DNA from: JADGNF01 sp964582085
Lineage (GTDB): Archaea; Thermoproteota; Bathyarchaeia; Bathyarchaeales; Bathycorpusculaceae
NCBI GenBank assembly: GCA_964582085.1
Contig: CAZOPV010000017.1
Location: forward strand, 62,001-126,000
Direction: 5' to 3'
DNA: 64,000 bases
The notes beneath the pieces were generated by a model. The model did no database searches. It saw nothing but the letters and a program-made list of their open reading frames with translations, and was not told the origin of the DNA. Position 1 is the first letter of the stretch; each line of letters opens with the position of its first letter. Positions 53,020 to 61,218 of this stretch are shown in pieces. A program made the position numbers and the translations under genes.

Positions 53020-54187
53020 ATGAAAGACATCCACGACTACGCCAAACGCCTTGCCAGCGCCAAACGCCGACTCGCCCAACTCGAAAACGCAGAACTACAC
53101 CTAAGTTTTATCGCACACCTCGAAGCTATCGGACAATCGACTGGGCGAGTAGCGAAGTATGCGAACCACGTTTGCGCCCTCACTAAATGCTGCCCCCTCA
53201 ACGCAACCTCGGCAACGAGGAACGACGTAGAAAAAATGATTGCTTGGATAAACACCCAGCCTTACAAGTCCTCCACGAAGGCGGACTTACGCCGAGTCGT
53301 CAAAAAACTGGTTCAGTACGCGAAAGTTGGACGCTGCGACAAATCCGCCCCCACTCCGCCCGAAGCCGCCTGGATAGTGATAGGCAAAGGCGATAAGGAC
53401 TCGCGTGTCAAGCCTGAAGCGCTAATCACGCCCGAAGAACTTAATGCCCTGATAAACGCGACTCAGAACGAGCGCGACAGAGCGTTGGTACCGGTGCTTT
53501 TTGAAGCGGCGCTCAGACCCGGTGAACTCTTAACTATGTGCGTTGGAAGCGTGCAGTTCAACGCGGACTACTGCATCATCACCGTGAATGGCAAGACGGG
53601 TATAAAGCGCATCCCGTTAGTGGTTTCGACTAAGCCGTTGTTGGATTGGCTACAGAAACATCCCAGGAGCAAGGATGCTGATGCTCCGTTGTGGGCTTCG
53701 TTGGGAAACAATTCGAAAGGCGAATGCGTCAGCTACTACTACATGCGCAAGATGCTCAAGACTCTTGGGAAACGGGCTAACCTGAAGAAAGACATCTGGC
53801 CTTATGTGTTCCGCCACTCCCTGCCTGACCGCGATGGCTAAGGTTTTCACTGAGAGAAAGCTAGAGCTGTATGCTGGCTGGGTGCAAGGCTCAAAAATGA
53901 CCAGGCGATACGTGCACTTCTCTGCTCGCGACCTGGAAGAGGCTGTACTTGAGCTGCACGGCTTAGCCAAGAAGGACGATGCGAAGAGGGCTTTCAGGCT
54001 TGAAGAATGCCCAAGATGCGGACAAAAGAGCCAGCCAGAAAGCGTTAGGTGCATCTACTGCGGCTTCATACTGGACAGAACCTTAGGAGAACTCGAACAA
54101 AAAACAGCACAGCGAGAACTGGAAGTCCAAGCCAGACTACAGAAACTGGAACAAACAATCACAGCCCTACTCAACAGATCACAGTAA
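53020..54187 (+). pseudogene. Tyrosine recombinase/integrase, frameshifted
   Basis: The N-terminal SAM-like domain (about 30-110) and catalytic domain read in one frame from ATG 53020: Arg in ALRPGEL, Lys in NGKTGIKRIP, then YVFRHS. An extra C in the CCC run at 53819-53821 shifts the frame; the rest reads on in the next frame as CLTAMAKVF..YAGW..RRYVHFSARDLEEA, with the nucleophile Tyr, then a zinc ribbon (CPRC, CIYC) and a C-terminal coiled coil. Without the shift the protein is about 388 aa. GC content is clearly higher than in neighbouring genes. Either a true pseudogene, a sequencing error, or a +1 recoding site. Confidence 0.88.
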
Positions 54188-54231
54188 AGCCTCAAGCACT
54201 TTCCTTTTTCTTTCTCGGACCCGACCCGGGT

Positions 54232-54588
54232 TCACTTTGGGGTCATTATCTTCGTGAGTTCCTTTTGGAAAGTTTTCGCTGCGTCGAGTTCTCCGGTTCC
54301 TGCCTTCTCGGGCTGCGTTGGCTTGCTTTGTATGCGTTCTGGATGCGTAGAAAGCTGGTTGTGCTCTTCAGCCAACCTGGCGACTATGCTTTCGCAGGGT
54401 TCGTTTGGGTAAGCTTCCAGTCCCTTCAATTTGGCGGTGATGGTTACGTTTGCTTGGACTATTCGGCTGATGATGCAGTCGTACGTTTCACGCGGATAAG
54501 ACTCTGCTCGCCTTAGCTGTTGGACGGTGGGTTTTGAAAGCTGAATCGTGGTGAGGTTTTTCTCAGCAATCGTTTTCTTGCTCGTCAT
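54232..54588 (-). CDS. Ribbon-helix-helix protein with internal duplication
   Basis: 118 aa. TTIQLSKPTVQQLRRAESYP starts like an RHH strand-helix unit. Residues 25-46 and 54-75 are repeats of one another (pattern LxxxExYPxExxxxIIxRI), so one chain may carry both halves of an RHH dimer. The tail is Pro/Gln/Lys-rich. Probable DNA-binding regulator of the integrated element. Its start overlaps the upstream membrane-protein gene by 26 nt. Confidence 0.72.
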   Translation of the reverse strand: MTSKKTIAEKNLTTIQLSKPTVQQLRRAESYPRETYDCIISRIVQANVTITAKLKGLEAYPNEPCESIVARLAEEHNQLSTHPERIQSKPTQPEKAGTGELDAAKTFQKELTKIMTPK

Positions 54589-54745
54589 TGAGTCGATTCA
54601 CCAAGCAACTAAGCATATAGCCAGTATATAACCAGTGGATAACCCAAGGAAAGGACAATGCAACTGCGTAGCAAAGCTGCTGATTAAACACATAACTCAC
54701 TACAACCAGTACATAACCAACCAAAAACCAAAACATATTAGCCAC
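54563..54745 (-). CDS. Small membrane protein of the element
   Basis: 60 aa with two hydrophobic helices (about 3-20 and 26-48) and an acidic end (NRLNDEQEND). GTG start with GGGAG 8 nt upstream. Overlaps the RHH gene, so both are likely one transcript. Unknown function; plasmid and virus genomes often carry such proteins. The sequence contains three CCAGTnnATAA repeats. Confidence 0.5.
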   Translation of the reverse strand: MANMFWFLVGYVLVVVSYVFNQQLCYAVALSFPWVIHWLYTGYMLSCLVNRLNDEQENDC

Positions 54746-55142
54746 AAATTCTCCCGGCTAACAGACAATAAAGAAGCACCGAACGGGATAGAAAACTAAA
54801 TGCGTCAAAAAGGTGAGCGATAGAAGAAACAAATGGACGGGAAACATGGCTATAATGGCAATTAGGAATGCGGTCAAGACACTTCTCCGCGGTCAAAACT
54901 GCGGTTAAGTCTTGCACTTGCGGTCAAAAGATGGGAAATCCGGTCAAACGCGGTCACAGACGCAAAAAACTGCGGTCAAAAGCAACAAAAAACACTCTAC
55001 AGAGGGAAAAAATCAATTTAATATACGGGCAACGGTTTCTGGCTCGGCTTCCTGAAGGCGTCTACTGTTAAAAGAAGCGTGCCCAAAACCTCTTTCGTAT
55101 CTCCCGCTTTTTAAATTTTCATGATTTAGTTACTGAGAAGGT
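54746..55142. other. Non-coding stretch holding the iteron cluster
   Basis: About 400 bp without a convincing gene. The first 120 bp carry only the upstream region of the leftward genes; 54870-54982 holds the repeat array described separately; the last 150 bp are AT-rich with no recognised motif apart from TTTTTAAATTTTCATG near 55110. A 67-codon frame (54868-55071) runs through the repeats but has no usable ribosome binding site. Confidence 0.6.
54870..54982 (+). repeat. Seven iteron-like direct repeats, consensus GCGGTCAAA
   Basis: Copies begin at 54870, 54889, 54901 (one mismatch, GCGGTTAAG), 54920, 54940 (CCGGTCAAA), 54950 (GCGGTCACA) and 54972. Offsets from the first are 0, 19, 31, 50, 70, 80 and 102 bp, close to whole helical turns, so one face of the DNA presents them all. 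This is the layout of plasmid/virus replication origins or multi-site operators. Bound protein unknown. Confidence 0.8.
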
Positions 55143-55160
55143 TTGACCGCTTTGACCGTT
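55141..55160 (-). repeat. Two inverted copies of the iteron
   Basis: On the minus strand GCGGTCAAAC (55141-55150) and ACGGTCAAA (55151-55159) lie 10 bp apart, again one turn, in opposite orientation to the main cluster 160 bp away. Opposed clusters could flank an origin. Confidence 0.7.
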
Positions 55161-55261
55161 AATTTCAAGCGCAGAAAGAGAGGAAGAAGAAGCACTAGCT
55201 TCCTAGTGGCAGTGGCGCTCAGCAGCCTCAAAGTCGGTGTGGCGTGGCGTTGCGGAGTGGT

Positions 55262-56083
55262 TGAGTTTCTTGCGTTAGTTTACGGTCAATCGCAGGCGCT
55301 TGAGCAGCTTATTCTTCAAATTAGTGTTGTTGCGGGTCCAAGCATAGCAGATATAGCTTCTGAGTTGTTGCAGAATGCTCAAAGTCCATTCACTTCCGTC
55401 TTAGGCTCCTTTATAGCAATTGCTTTTGCGTTTTCAGGAGCGATTGGTGCGTTTTCGGTTTTGCAGAAATCAGTCAATTCTATTTGGGAGGTGAAAGTCG
55501 TAAGAAAAGGACGGATTGAAAGCGTTAAGCGTAATTTTATTCCTTTTGTTCTAATCACCATAGTGGGAATTGTTGTCAGCGTTTGGACAGCTTTTTCTAC
55601 CGTTTTTTTGGTGTTGCAGTTTGGGTTCTTGAACCTTTATTTGGTAATTTAACTCCCATAATTCTAAGGGCTTTGCATGTTATTCTATCCATTGGACTGG
55701 GTATTCTTCTTTTCTCGATCATATTCAAGCAGTTACCTGAAATAAGGCTCCGTTGGGGAGATGTTACGTTAGCTGCAGCCTTGACGAGTTTTATCTTTAC
55801 TTTGCTTAACTATCTTTTTGGCGTTTATCTTAGTCTTTTTTCGGCAACTACTCTTGCGGGCACAGCAGGGGCTTTAATGCTTTTGTTTTTCTGGATATAT
55901 TTGACAAGCTTATTTCTATTATTTGGCGTACAATTTTCAAAAGCTTACGCTGAAAAAATGGGGTCTCTTTCAAAGTTTAAGGTCAAGGTCTATAAGCACT
56001 CAGATCAACAAATTAAAAAGGTGACTGCGAAGGTGAACCTTGAATGGACGATCAATAAAAATAACTCTGAAGGTCAAGAGTAA
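55262..56083 (+). pseudogene. YihY/BrkB-family membrane protein, 5'-truncated and frameshifted
   Basis: Homology begins abruptly at LALVYGQSQALEQLI; the usual first 45 residues (the SRLAAALAYYTIFSLAP-type helix) are absent and replaced by an unrelated basic stretch from a TTG at 55143. The rest keeps the family features (ASELLQNAQSP, SVNSIWEV, TLLNYLFGVYL, GALMLLFFWIYLTSLFLLFGVQ). A one-base loss in the T7 run at 55603-55609 breaks the frame: the first part stops at 55652 and the second continues to 56083. The 5' break may mark the edge of the integrated element. Confidence 0.8.
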
Positions 56084-56224
56084 ACGTTTCCCATACCCGC
56101 TCATTTCGGTTTAGTCATTTCGATTGCTTAATCTCATTCTGCGGGTTTGTTTTTAATCCTCGAGTTTTGCCTATTTTGCTATTCTGATTTTGCTTGTTTT
56201 TTGGTAAGAGACTGAAATCCATTT

Positions 56225-56392
56225 TCATACCAACAATGTAGGTTTTTTCTTTTTTTTTCCAACGTTAAAGCTCATGTTCTGTATCTCTACATCGATGTTG
56301 CCGGAACTTGACCGCGTCTTTTCTAAGTACTCATTAATTTTGCTTTGAACTTCTCGGAGTTTTTCAAGAACATCAACTCGTATTTCGGTCAT
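56225..56392 (-). CDS. 55-residue coiled-coil protein with Lys tail
   Basis: ATG 56392 with AGGAG 9 nt upstream. Heptad-like helix over residues 5-28 (VDVLEKLREVQSKINEYLEK), then a strand-like NIDVEIQNMSFNVG and a run of five Lys. Not recognised. It follows the desulforedoxin-like gene by 46 nt on the same strand and may share its transcript. Confidence 0.6.
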   Translation of the reverse strand: MTEIRVDVLEKLREVQSKINEYLEKTRSSSGNIDVEIQNMSFNVGKKKKKPTLLV

Positions 56393-56438
56393 TATTCTGA
56401 CTCCTGATTGGAATTTGACGGGAAGCGGTGGTCTCGGG

Positions 56439-56624
56439 TTATTTCTTGGGTTTTGAAACTTTGGATTTTGCTTTAGTTTTTGGTTTGGTTTTTTCTTTTT
56501 TGATTGGCTTCATTGGGACGCTGCAGCAGACTATGTCGCAGTCGTCGCACCCGCATACATCTTCCACCAAGAGGACGAGTCCACATTCTTCACACTTGTA
56601 TTTTTCGCCTTTTTTCTTAGCCAA
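56439..56624 (-). CDS. Desulforedoxin-like small iron protein with Lys-rich tail
   Basis: 61 aa from TTG 56624 (GGAG 8-9 nt upstream; CTTATATCC box about 45 bp upstream). YKCEECGLVLLVEDV followed by VCCSVPM matches desulforedoxin or the N-terminal domain of desulfoferrodoxin, which hold one Fe on four Cys. An extra Cys pair (CGCDDC) is inserted before the second site. The last 20 residues are almost only Lys, Pro, Thr and Ser. Electron transfer or metal binding; Fe or Zn cannot be decided. Confidence 0.75.
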   Translation of the reverse strand: MAKKKGEKYKCEECGLVLLVEDVCGCDDCDIVCCSVPMKPIKKEKTKPKTKAKSKVSKPKK

Positions 56625-56749
56625 AATGTTTCGCTCCAAAACTATTAGTACTAGTTTATTTTCTTTGGATATAAGCATTTTTGGAGCTGAAACTCTGTTA
56701 ACTATCTATGCATGGTTTTAAGCAGGGTTTCTGATTCGCCATAAAAAGT

Positions 56750-57844
56750 TTATACTTTCCAGAATTTTCTTGTTCTCAGCTTTTTTGCCTCATTTGGGGC
56801 CATCTTCGCCAGTTCTTCAAGAATCACCGATTTTATATACTCTGTTGAGACAGGGCCCTCTACTTTTGACAATCGATTCTCAACCCTTGATACTGCATCT
56901 TTGACTACAAGCTCGCTGAACCCGTTTCTCTTGAGAAAATTATATACCTTTTCAACTTGGTACTCTTCAACCGCTCCTGACCTATGTTTGACGCATATTG
57001 TTTTTATCCTTTCCATAGAATTGGGTAAAGCAACAACCAATTCTGCCTTCTTTTCCCGAACTTTCTCAATCCAACTAAACGGCGCTATAATGGTTATTAC
57101 TTTCTGGTCAGGACTTACTCCTAAAACTTCAGCCTCTTCGATGGTCTGGTTGTTATCTAGAAAAATTCTTACAACATCACCTGCAACCAAGTTTGAGGGT
57201 ATAATTCTACATTCAACTGGCAAAGCTACATTCCCATTAGGCACCGCTGTGCTTAGACCCGACTCTTTAGCAGATACCGCTAATTGTGTTACATAGCCGT
57301 TTCGATCTATTTCTATTTCCGCGTCGCCTATGCCCCAATCGGTGATTAATCGTCTCTTTATCCGCTGAGTCACCTCTTCGATAGGCAAATCCGAAGGTAG
57401 GATGAACTCTCTTTCAGATAACTCTGCTTTAACAGAGTTAGACACCTTCTTCCTACCGGAAATATCTAAGATTAGATCTGCAATGGGTAGCTTCACTTTT
57501 GCGTAAGTGCCCTTTTTACGTCCAAGACTGCTGAAAAGAATACTTGACCGCTTCGGTGCTTTTTCAGCTATTTTGTCTCCGATATTGACGCCCCATACAG
57601 TAAAAATACTAACAATAAGAATTTCGATAGCTCCGCCGACAGTTGGTTGTTCCAGAATCGCGAGCAAGCCACCAGAGAAGCCTAAGAAACCTAATCCAAA
57701 AACGATGCCGAGTATTGAAGACAACTTTTCTGTGGTGAAATATCGGTAGACGAATGCCAGTAGCATGACAATGAAGAATGCCACGGTTCCAGACATTATG
57801 CCTATCAATAAACCTGATAATGCGTCTGTGACCGCTTCATACAT
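56750..57844 (-). CDS. Membrane protein with ATP-cone-like C-terminal domain
   Basis: 364 aa. Three or four membrane helices in residues 8-95. Residues about 110-210 and 205-275 look like two small alpha/beta modules, the second with RCK_C-like character (IPSNLVAGDVVRIFLDNN). Residues about 285-350 (VKHRSGAVEEYQVEKVYNFLKRNG to VSTEYIKSVILEELAKM) fit the ATP-cone domain that senses ATP/dATP in NrdR and ribonucleotide reductase. I know no such architecture. Possibly a nucleotide-gated membrane regulator; function unknown. Confidence 0.7.
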   Translation of the reverse strand: MYEAVTDALSGLLIGIMSGTVAFFIVMLLAFVYRYFTTEKLSSILGIVFGLGFLGFSGGLLAILEQPTVGGAIEILIVSIFTVWGVNIGDKIAEKAPKRSSILFSSLGRKKGTYAKVKLPIADLILDISGRKKVSNSVKAELSEREFILPSDLPIEEVTQRIKRRLITDWGIGDAEIEIDRNGYVTQLAVSAKESGLSTAVPNGNVALPVECRIIPSNLVAGDVVRIFLDNNQTIEEAEVLGVSPDQKVITIIAPFSWIEKVREKKAELVVALPNSMERIKTICVKHRSGAVEEYQVEKVYNFLKRNGFSELVVKDAVSRVENRLSKVEGPVSTEYIKSVILEELAKMAPNEAKKLRTRKFWKV

Positions 57845-57895
57845 GCCTCTTTTTCACCTTCAAATAATTCAGTAATTAAGAATACATAAAAACTT

Positions 57896-57927
57896 GCCGT
57901 GTGTGTATTTATTCCAGGCAACACGGC
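57896..57927. repeat. Inverted repeat GCCGTGT...ACACGGC
   Basis: Perfect 7-bp arms at 57896-57902 and 57921-57927 with an 18-base AT-rich spacer, in a 250-bp gap with no gene. About 50 bp upstream of the membrane-protein gene start, so an operator or small RNA hairpin is possible. Confidence 0.45.
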
Positions 57928-58097
57928 GCGTGCTAAAACGCAAAAGGTTCTAATAATAAGTGTTACTCTCATAGACGAGTAATATCTCTTGTTTGCATGT
58001 CCAATTAGGTTTTGAACGTTTTCAAAATATTTCCCTTATAATAAACATCATACGCCTATACTCTTTTCCTTTATAATTTTTTAGGAGACGTATAATT

Positions 58098-58304
58098 TTA
58101 TTTTTCGATTTTTTCGGCATGGTTGTTAATCATGAAAATTGAAATTAACGCGATAATCATTCCGAAAATTAAAGATGCTAGGAGTCCGAACTCGGTTTCC
58201 AAAAAAGGTATTTTATCAAGAAACGTCCACACACTCCTGAAAACCAAGATAGAGGCAAAAAGCAGTAGAAACTCCCAGACGACAACCCTGAGCATTCTCA
58301 TCAT
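58098..58304 (-). CDS. Small two-helix membrane protein
   Basis: 68 aa. Helices at about 9-27 and 40-60, basic ends (MRMLR, NHAEKIEK). ATG 58304 has AGAGG 4-5 nt upstream. Unknown function. Divergent from the P-type ATPase operon, so it might modulate that pump as small membrane peptides do elsewhere, but only the position suggests it. Confidence 0.6.
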   Translation of the reverse strand: MMRMLRVVVWEFLLLFASILVFRSVWTFLDKIPFLETEFGLLASLIFGMIIALISIFMINNHAEKIEK

Positions 58305-58436
58305 AGTTCCTCTGAAAAGAAACGCGCCTATTTCAAATATTAATTCTTTGCCTCAATTCTACAAAAAGACGACTGAAGGTGATCGCAAAACCCATCATAG
58401 AATTTCTTGAACATACGTTTTAATTGTAGAGCGTTC

Positions 58437-58446
58437 AGAGTATAAA
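58437..58446 (+). promoter_or_regulatory. TATA box of the ATPase-pfk-phosphorylase operon
   Basis: AGTATAAACT sits 40-49 bp before the TTG start at 58486 and GAGGTGA lies 5 nt before that start. Confidence 0.5.
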
Positions 58447-58485
58447 CTGGATTTGTTCTATGCAAGAAGTCATGAGGTGAATACT

Positions 58486-61218
58486 TTGGCTCCTGAAGAT
58501 TCTTGGCATGAGTTAGAAATTGAAGTGGCATTCCAAAAGATAGAGACCAGCAAAAGAGGATTAACAACTGTCGAAGCAGCAAGGAGACTGCAGACTTATG
58601 GAGCAAACGAGCTGGAAGAAGAAAAGAAATCAGTCAAATTGGCTCTGCTCTTAGGTCAGCTGAAAAGTCCTCTTGTCGGAGTGCTTCTTGCTGCAGCCCT
58701 AATTTCGCTCTTTGTAGGCAAATATATTGACATGGCAGTCATTATCATTGTCTTAGCATTCAACACCGCCATAGGTTTTTTCCAAGAATACAAGGCAGAA
58801 AACGCCCTTCAAGCCTTAAAAACAATGGCAGCGCCTGAAGCAGAAGTAATTCGGGATTGCACTGAAACAGGCAGGTGCCTTGAACTACGCGTCAAAGCAA
58901 GAGAGATAGTTCCCGGGGATATAATAGACCTGGAAGCTGGGGACAAAGTTCCAGCTGACGCCCGCCTTTTTGAGGCCATAAACCTAGAAATAGACGAGTC
59001 AATGCTAACGGGTGAATCAACACCAGTGAAAAAGTCTGTTGCCCCCCTTAAGAAAGACTTGCCTGTTGCTGATAGGACAAACATGGTTTTTTCGGGCGCT
59101 ATAGTTACTAGGGGAAGAGGAAAAGCTGTTGTTGTCTTCACAGGAATGAAAACCGAAATAGGCAAAATAGCTAAACTGATAAAAGAAACAAAAAAAGCTG
59201 CAACCCCGATTCAAAAACAAACATTAGACCTGAGTAGAAAACTCGGATTGTTTGCTCTTCTGGCAAGTGGCTTGATATTAGTAATTAGTCTTCTGCGAGG
59301 ATTTGAGTTCTTCGAGGCATTCCTGTTCGTTCTAGCGGCAGCGGTCTCAGCTATCCCTGAAGGGTTGCCAGTTGTGATTACAATAACCTTGGCAATTGGG
59401 GTTCACAGAATGGCAAAACGGAATGCCATAATCCGAAAGCTGCAGGCAGTTGACACATTAGGCTCTGCCACAGCGATTTGCACAGACAAAACTGGAACAC
59501 TAACAACAAATCAGATGACCACCCAGAAAATATTTGTAAACAACAAAATGGTTAAAGTTACAGGCGTCGGTTACACTCCTGAAGGACATTTTGAAGTAGA
59601 CAACAACCAAATAGATGCAACAAAAGATGAATCGCTTAGTTTCTTGCTTCAAATCGCTACTCTCTGCAATGATGCAAGGCTAAGGCAACACAAACTTGAA
59701 GATGCAACTCGATGGGAAATGCACGGCGATCCAACAGAAGGAGCCTTAATTGTTGCTGCGGCAAAAGCAGGATTACAAAAAGACGAACTAGAGAAAAAAT
59801 CTCCACGCATTGACGAGATTCCATTTGATCCAAAAGAAAGATACATGGCTACTTTCCACAAAACCGCAACAGAAAAAATGGACGTCTATGTCAAGGGCGC
59901 ACCAGAAACCATTTTAGAAATGTGTTCCGGAATTCTCGAAGACGGCAAAACAAAACGGCTAACCCAACCAAATAAAGAAGAGATTTTGAACGCCAGCACA
60001 CAAATGGCTAGCGAAGCATTAAGAGTGCTCGCTATAGCTTATGAGCCAATAGAAACAAAAGAACTTGAAAACGTCAAGTTAGACATCCAACGCGGACGAA
60101 CTAAACTAGTTTTTGTCGGTTTGGCAGGAATGATCGATCCCCCTAGATCGGAAGCCAAATCTGCGGTTCAACTCTGCAAAAAAGCTGGGATCAAGGTAAT
60201 CATGGCTACAGGGGACCACAAACTTACCGCCGAGGCTATCGCAAAAGAAATAGGCCTTATAGAGACAAACTCAAAAGGTCTCACAGGCGCCGATCTTGAC
60301 GGTTTGTCTGATGCCGAATTAGACGCTGTAATAAACGACACCGCGGTGTTTGCCCGTGTATCTCCGACTCATAAATATCGTATTGTGGAATCTTTGAAGC
60401 GCAAAGGTCACGTTGTCGCAATGACGGGAGACGGAGTCAATGACGCTCCAGCCTTAAAAGTGGCTGATATAGGCGTTGCTATGGGCATCACTGGAACCGC
60501 TGTCACCAAAGAGGCGGCTGACATGGTTTTAACTGATGACAATTTTGCCAGCATTCTTAACGCCGTGGAAGAAGGACGCGTGGTATTTGAAAACATTAGA
60601 AAAGTCGTAAAATACCTTATCTCAACAAACACGGGCGAAATCATCACTATACTCGCGGCGCTAATTCTTTTGCCAGGTTTACCTCTAATTTTCACTCCAG
60701 TTCAGATACTGTGGGTTAACTTGGTAACCGACGGCTTGCTTGACAAGTTCATAGCCATGGAGCCAAAAGAAAAAGGCATTATGGATCAGCCACCAAGGAA
60801 ACCTAAAGAAAAAATAATCAACCGAGATATGATGTTAAACATCATCTACGTGGGCGCTTTAATGGCGATTGGAACCCTGTGGATTTTCACAAACGGATAC
60901 AACAATGGAGACATTCGAAGAGCTCAGACTTTAGCCTTCACAACCATAGCACTATTTCAAGTGTTCAACGGACTAAACTGCAGATCAAGAACTACATCAG
61001 TTTTCAAAATAGGCTTAACCACCAACAAGTACTTGCTAGGAGGCATTGTAGCTTCTGTTTCGCTGCAGGTGCTAGCGACACTTTTGCCTCCGCTGCAAAC
61101 GGCATTGGGCACCACTGCGCTTTCGGTTTGGGACTGGCTGACAATAGTTCTTGTTTCCAGTTCAGTTTTTATTGCTGACGAAATAAGAAAATTCGTTAGG
61201 AGCAAAGTGAAAAAGTGA
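58486..61218 (+). CDS. P-type cation ATPase, Ca2+-pump-like (P2 type)
   Basis: About 910 aa. N-terminal cation-ATPase domain, TGES (LTGESTPV), phosphorylation site CTDKTGTLT, nucleotide-binding KGAPE, hinge TGDGVNDAPAL, and about ten helices. M4 SAIPEGLPVVIT and M6 WVNLVTDGLLDK carry the Ca2+-site pattern of SERCA/PMR1-type pumps. Expels Ca2+ (or Mn2+). TTG 58486 is supported by GAGGTGA 5 nt upstream. Its stop overlaps the next start (GTGA). Confidence 0.93.
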   Translation: MAPEDSWHELEIEVAFQKIETSKRGLTTVEAARRLQTYGANELEEEKKSVKLALLLGQLKSPLVGVLLAAALISLFVGKYIDMAVIIIVLAFNTAIGFFQEYKAENALQALKTMAAPEAEVIRDCTETGRCLELRVKAREIVPGDIIDLEAGDKVPADARLFEAINLEIDESMLTGESTPVKKSVAPLKKDLPVADRTNMVFSGAIVTRGRGKAVVVFTGMKTEIGKIAKLIKETKKAATPIQKQTLDLSRKLGLFALLASGLILVISLLRGFEFFEAFLFVLAAAVSAIPEGLPVVITITLAIGVHRMAKRNAIIRKLQAVDTLGSATAICTDKTGTLTTNQMTTQKIFVNNKMVKVTGVGYTPEGHFEVDNNQIDATKDESLSFLLQIATLCNDARLRQHKLEDATRWEMHGDPTEGALIVAAAKAGLQKDELEKKSPRIDEIPFDPKERYMATFHKTATEKMDVYVKGAPETILEMCSGILEDGKTKRLTQPNKEEILNASTQMASEALRVLAIAYEPIETKELENVKLDIQRGRTKLVFVGLAGMIDPPRSEAKSAVQLCKKAGIKVIMATGDHKLTAEAIAKEIGLIETNSKGLTGADLDGLSDAELDAVINDTAVFARVSPTHKYRIVESLKRKGHVVAMTGDGVNDAPALKVADIGVAMGITGTAVTKEAADMVLTDDNFASILNAVEEGRVVFENIRKVVKYLISTNTGEIITILAALILLPGLPLIFTPVQILWVNLVTDGLLDKFIAMEPKEKGIMDQPPRKPKEKIINRDMMLNIIYVGALMAIGTLWIFTNGYNNGDIRRAQTLAFTTIALFQVFNGLNCRSRTTSVFKIGLTTNKYLLGGIVASVSLQVLATLLPPLQTALGTTALSVWDWLTIVLVSSSVFIADEIRKFVRSKVKK

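Noticed and set aside
54049..54516. 155-codon plus-strand frame opposite the RHH gene
   Set aside because: Starts inside the integrase, has no ribosome binding site, and its sequence shows no domain; the minus-strand RHH frame has clear repeats.
54870..54982. CRISPR array
   Set aside because: Repeats are only 9 bases with 1-13 base gaps and no cas genes; the spacing fits helical phasing instead.
54868..55071. 67-codon basic frame running through the iterons
   Set aside because: Its AVK repeats are just GCGGTCAAA read in frame; no usable ribosome binding site.
56308..56316. Another GCGGTCAAG copy, minus strand
   Set aside because: A single 9-base match in 64 kb is expected by chance and it lies in coding sequence away from the array.
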